Below are positions 4,815 through 7,304 of a stretch of 7,304 bases of DNA, in pieces. Each line of letters starts with the position of its first letter. Position 1 is the first letter of the stretch. The stretch is from contig QMQA01000057.1 of NCBI GenBank assembly GCA_003648845.1, positions 1-7,304 of the forward strand. Reading direction: 5' to 3'. This DNA is from Candidatus Aerophobota bacterium (GTDB lineage: Bacteria; Aerophobota; Aerophobia; Aerophobales; B3-G15). The notes under the pieces were generated by a model, which was not told the DNA's origin, made no database searches, and saw only the letters and a list, made by a program, of their open reading frames with translations. The translations under genes were made by a program, and so were the position numbers.

Positions 4815-7028
4815 CTACTCCTCATAAATTTCTCTATAATACCTTATCCTTACAGGCAGACCTCCTCTGTCCACTATAGCTTTTATCTTCTTTTCTGCAA
4901 CCACTCTGCCTCCTCTTTTTACCCTGCCCAAAGATGTAACAGTAAAGCACATACTTCGCACCGTGATTAAATTTGAGATACCCCTTAAAATGGCCTCCTT
5001 TTCATCATCCTCATCCACATATCCATCCCCATCATCATCCCAGCCGTTAAACCCTAATTTTTGTATTCCTCTAACCCGGACAATTTCCCCTATCTCATCA
5101 AAGGGCCCTTCTTTGCTGTCACAATAGCTTATTATCTGCCGGGCTATTTCAGAATCAATCCCGGGCAGGGACTCAAGGACAGGCTTGCTGGCAGTATTAA
5201 TATTGACCCTGCCTTTTACAGGCTCCTCAACCGGCCAGGCTGTTGTAATCTTATCAAGGATGGCCCACTCGCCATCTCTATCTAAATTGATAGTCCGCCA
5301 TTGCCTGCCACTGTGAATATACCCCACTTCCCCCACACAGGCAAAGGGCTTATTTTTTACATAAAAACTGCTGTAAGCATTTTCAGAACTAACTTCTCCT
5401 ACCTCTGGCATCCAGTACCAGTTCCTGTACCAGGGACTTCCCCCTACCATAAACCCTGCAAACTCTCTCATGCGCGGATCGTTTTTCTCCCAGGCTCTCC
5501 AGGGAACACCATAATTATAATAACCTGCAACATCCACCACCTTTCCTTTTCTATTTATGAGCTTAACCTCATCAACAAAATTATCCAGAATTTCTTTCCC
5601 TATAGTTTCTCCGGGCAGCTTTATCACCACATTAAACACCACCCAGTATCCCCGAGCAGGAACCACACCCAAAAGTCTCTTTTCCCCGAGAGAGGTTTTT
5701 ATCTTCCACCCGGAAACAGAACAGGGCAGAGAATAAGGATTGTAAAGTTCTATCCACTCTATCTGTATATCAATCTTAACCGAAGCATCAGCCTCAGCAA
5801 AAGCAGGTTTTGCTTCAAGCAGTGCAAAAGGAAAAAATTTTTTTCCTTTTTTCTTTGAACCCTGCCACCTTCTGTATCTTTCTATTATCCTTTCAACCTC
5901 TTTTTCCAGTTTTTTCTCCCCTGCCGAGGCAACTTCATCCAGAACTCTGTCCAGCTGAGGAACTTCCCTTTTTACTTTTTCTTTAATTTTTTCCTTCACT
6001 TTTTCTTTTGCTTTATCTTTGAGATACTTTACACCTCCTCTGGCAAGATCGACAGCAGCTGCAATAGCAGATGTGGTGAAATTGGGCATAACCTCATTGA
6101 TATAGGGAGTCATCTCAATTCCATATTTTCCCCTGTAACAGGTGGGATCGCTGTCTTCGTCCCTGAAATCAACAATATTAGCTGTAATTTGAGAGGCCTT
6201 TTCATCAGAAAATCCTGCTTTTTTCAGAGCTCGGGCAATTTCTGAGGGGGAGGCATAATTTATGTTTACCCTTAAGTTACCCTCTCTGTCAATGTTTTTG
6301 TCATAGGAGTAAACTGTTATGTAATCTTTAATTTTGTTAAAGGTAAACTCGCCAATTCCCGGAACAAGCCTTATCTCCTCTATCGTTTCAAAAGGATTGT
6401 CATCCCCAAAGGGTTCATCAGGAGAAAACTCGTCCGGCTCATCCACTCCCTCATCCTCCTCATCCACTTCGCCATCTGCATCATTGTCTATGCCATCTTT
6501 TGAAAGGAAAGGAGCATCTCCATCATCATCTACCCCTTTTTCACCGGGTGCATTATCCGGGCCATAACGGTAGCTCACAATAGCTTTGAGTTTTCTCTCA
6601 TCCAATCCATCAAGAGAGGCCAGGTTAAGCTCAAAAGGACTCCATCCTTCATTGAATGAACTTTCTCCTGCAATATTAATATTTAACTTGGAACCCTCAT
6701 CAATTATCCCCACATCTTTCATCTCACCTTTATCAGAGATAAGTTCAACATCAAAGTACCCTGCACCAAGTTCCTCCTTAAAACCTCTTGCCCATTCCTC
6801 ATAAAGATCATCATAGTGGTTTTTATCATTTTTTAGCTCCGCAATTGCTCTTTCCAACCCGGCCCGGGCAAGATATTCAGCTACAATAGCATCACAGTAA
6901 TTTGAGGCTGCTTCTTGCTCCAATCTCATCCGGAAAAGAAAGCTAAAGGATATTGTCCCCAGAACCGCAAGAACAAAGAAAATGACAACAACTCCCATCT
7001 GGCCTTTGTTATTGATAGTTTCACTCAT
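4815..7028 (-). CDS. gspK: Oversized GspK-like minor pseudopilin with helix-hairpin-helix, EF-hand-like and lamin-tail-like parts
   Basis: Probable inner-membrane/periplasmic minor pseudopilin of a type II secretion or type IV pilus-like machine. GspK caps the pseudopilus tip. The N-terminus has NNKGQ, then a hydrophobic helix (about 11-33); prepilin peptidase cleavage after Gly9 is plausible. SKLNINIA (113-120) and HhH-type segments follow (VNINYASPSEI 254-264; EIRLVPGIGEF 218-228; VNINTASKPVLESLPGI 608-624). The end, TVTSLGRVKRGGRVVAEKKI (696-715), is typical of long GspK proteins. At 737 aa it is more than twice the classic size. Extra parts are EF-hand-like loops at 181-192 and 664-675 (GspK proteins are known to bind calcium), a lysine-rich coil at about 330-398, and a lamin-tail-like domain at about 420-505 (IEWIELYNPYSLPCSVSGWKI). 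The ATG at 7028 lacks a clear Shine-Dalgarno site and lies 13 bases past the terminator. No other gsp or pil gene is in the window. A c-di-GMP riboswitch precedes it. Confidence 0.85.
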   Translation of the reverse strand: MSETINNKGQMGVVVIFFVLAVLGTISFSFLFRMRLEQEAASNYCDAIVAEYLARAGLERAIAELKNDKNHYDDLYEEWARGFKEELGAGYFDVELISDKGEMKDVGIIDEGSKLNINIAGESSFNEGWSPFELNLASLDGLDERKLKAIVSYRYGPDNAPGEKGVDDDGDAPFLSKDGIDNDADGEVDEEDEGVDEPDEFSPDEPFGDDNPFETIEEIRLVPGIGEFTFNKIKDYITVYSYDKNIDREGNLRVNINYASPSEIARALKKAGFSDEKASQITANIVDFRDEDSDPTCYRGKYGIEMTPYINEVMPNFTTSAIAAAVDLARGGVKYLKDKAKEKVKEKIKEKVKREVPQLDRVLDEVASAGEKKLEKEVERIIERYRRWQGSKKKGKKFFPFALLEAKPAFAEADASVKIDIQIEWIELYNPYSLPCSVSGWKIKTSLGEKRLLGVVPARGYWVVFNVVIKLPGETIGKEILDNFVDEVKLINRKGKVVDVAGYYNYGVPWRAWEKNDPRMREFAGFMVGGSPWYRNWYWMPEVGEVSSENAYSSFYVKNKPFACVGEVGYIHSGRQWRTINLDRDGEWAILDKITTAWPVEEPVKGRVNINTASKPVLESLPGIDSEIARQIISYCDSKEGPFDEIGEIVRVRGIQKLGFNGWDDDGDGYVDEDDEKEAILRGISNLITVRSMCFTVTSLGRVKRGGRVVAEKKIKAIVDRGGLPVRIRYYREIYEE

Positions 7029-7041
7029 CTTGTTACTTATT

Positions 7042-7079
7042 AAAAAAAGCCCGTTCCATTCGATAAGGAACGGGCTTTT
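7042..7079 (-). terminator. Intrinsic terminator between the riboswitch and gspK (expression platform)
   Basis: On the minus strand AAAAGCCCGTTCC pairs with GGAACGGGCTTTT: nine mostly G/C pairs plus four A/T pairs, with a 9-base loop. The stem is followed by an unbroken run of seven T, the stronger direction. On the plus strand the tail is only four T. It begins 10 bases after the aptamer's closing stem and ends 13 bases before the gspK ATG. It therefore serves as the switchable terminator of the riboswitch and crowds the gspK ribosome-binding region. Confidence 0.93.
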
Positions 7080-7089
7080 AATTCAGTTA

Positions 7090-7180
7090 AGATAGCTTCG
7101 GCAGCCTGGCAACCCATTTTACTCAGGGCCCATGGCTTTGCGCCCCATTCTTTCGAATGGTTTGCCTTTGTCGGCTATCT
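7090..7180 (-). promoter_or_regulatory. Cyclic di-GMP-I (GEMM-I) riboswitch aptamer
   Basis: RNA sensor for c-di-GMP on the minus strand, in the leader of the GspK-like gene. P1 is closed by AGATAGC (7180-7174) and GCTATCT (7096-7090), 7 perfect pairs. Inside are the conserved AAAGGCAAACC and the P2 hairpin CCATTCGAAAGAATGG with its GAAA tetraloop. The signature GCGCAAAGCC follows, then a P3 arm with the receptor-like CCTGAGTAAAATGGG, and finally GGCTGCCGA leading into the 3' strand of P1. By my alignment to the Vibrio Vc2 aptamer, the base equivalent to G20 is G and the A47 equivalent is in the GCAAAG motif. This favours c-di-GMP over the cyclic AMP-GMP variant class. Whether ligand turns expression on or off cannot be read with certainty; the adjacent terminator suggests transcription control. 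Confidence 0.95.
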
Positions 7181-7257
7181 CACCGGCTAAAAGTTTTTAT
7201 TTAAATACCTTCCCAAGAGAAATCTTTAGATTTTGAAGTAGTGGGATTTTATATTGT

Positions 7258-7287
7258 TTTATATTTAACAAGAAGTTTTAGACACAA
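7258..7287 (-). promoter_or_regulatory. Weak candidate promoter for the riboswitch-gspK transcript
   Basis: On the minus strand TTGTGT (7287-7282) lies 18 bases before TATAAA (7263-7258). This would start RNA about 70 bases upstream of the aptamer. The region is AT-rich and a second TATAAA occurs at 7253-7248 without a good -35, so the exact promoter is uncertain. Apart from this, 7181-7304 shows no gene. Confidence 0.35.
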
Positions 7288-7304
7288 CTTCATCTACTGA
7301 TAGG

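Noticed and set aside
5301..5858. Open frame of 185 codons on the plus strand inside gspK
   Set aside because: It is a shadow of the gspK frame: low-complexity composition, no recognisable motif, no ribosome site, and gspK has clear family features over the same bases.
6334..6567. Serine-rich plus-strand frame
   Set aside because: It is the antisense of the aspartate/glutamate-rich stretch of gspK; the serine repeats arise from the reversed GAT/GAA codons.
7042..7079. Terminator for a plus-strand gene
   Set aside because: No plus-strand gene leads into it, its T run is longer on the minus strand, and it sits directly after the minus-strand aptamer.
7090..7180. Cyclic AMP-GMP (GEMM-Ib) riboswitch
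   Set aside because: The base I align to the selectivity position G20 is G, not A; c-di-GMP is favoured, although the hand alignment leaves some doubt.

Overview
The window is a compact, AT-rich bacterial segment in which every supportable gene is on the minus strand, so the reading order runs from the right edge (7304) to the left edge (1). The contents suggest a diderm, probably anaerobic bacterium: a type II secretion/type IV pilus-type minor pseudopilin, a c-di-GMP-I riboswitch, and the two-subunit NAD-linked (class 1B) dihydroorotate dehydrogenase. GTG and TTG starts are common. I cannot name a phylum; a Desulfobacterota-like lineage or an uncultured candidate phylum would fit.

Right part (7304 to 4815): a possible promoter (about 7258-7287) leads into a well-formed GEMM-I (c-di-GMP-I) riboswitch aptamer (7090-7180). 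An intrinsic terminator (7042-7079) follows, then a very large GspK-like pseudopilin gene (4815-7028, 737 aa). That protein carries helix-hairpin-helix segments, aspartate-rich EF-hand-like loops, a lysine-rich coil and an inserted lamin-tail-like domain. The arrangement implies that c-di-GMP controls how much of this pseudopilin is made.

Middle (4814 to 3442): a 218-base gap (to the chosen sigma start) with a TTGACA-type promoter and a structured leader, then a group 2-like sigma-70 factor with two possible GTG starts. I see no terminator between gspK and this promoter.

Left part (3442 to 1): five tightly packed genes follow the sigma factor: pyrK (DHODH electron-transfer subunit), a DUF72 protein, a TGS-domain GTPase of the DRG/Obg type, a DUF1841 protein, and the start of pyrD (DHODH catalytic subunit, cut by the window edge). 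The two DHODH subunits, usually adjacent, are thus separated by three genes of unrelated or unknown role. A second promoter candidate inside an inverted repeat sits ahead of the GTPase, so the pyrK and pyrD halves may not be made strictly together. No mobile element, CRISPR array, tRNA or rRNA is visible.
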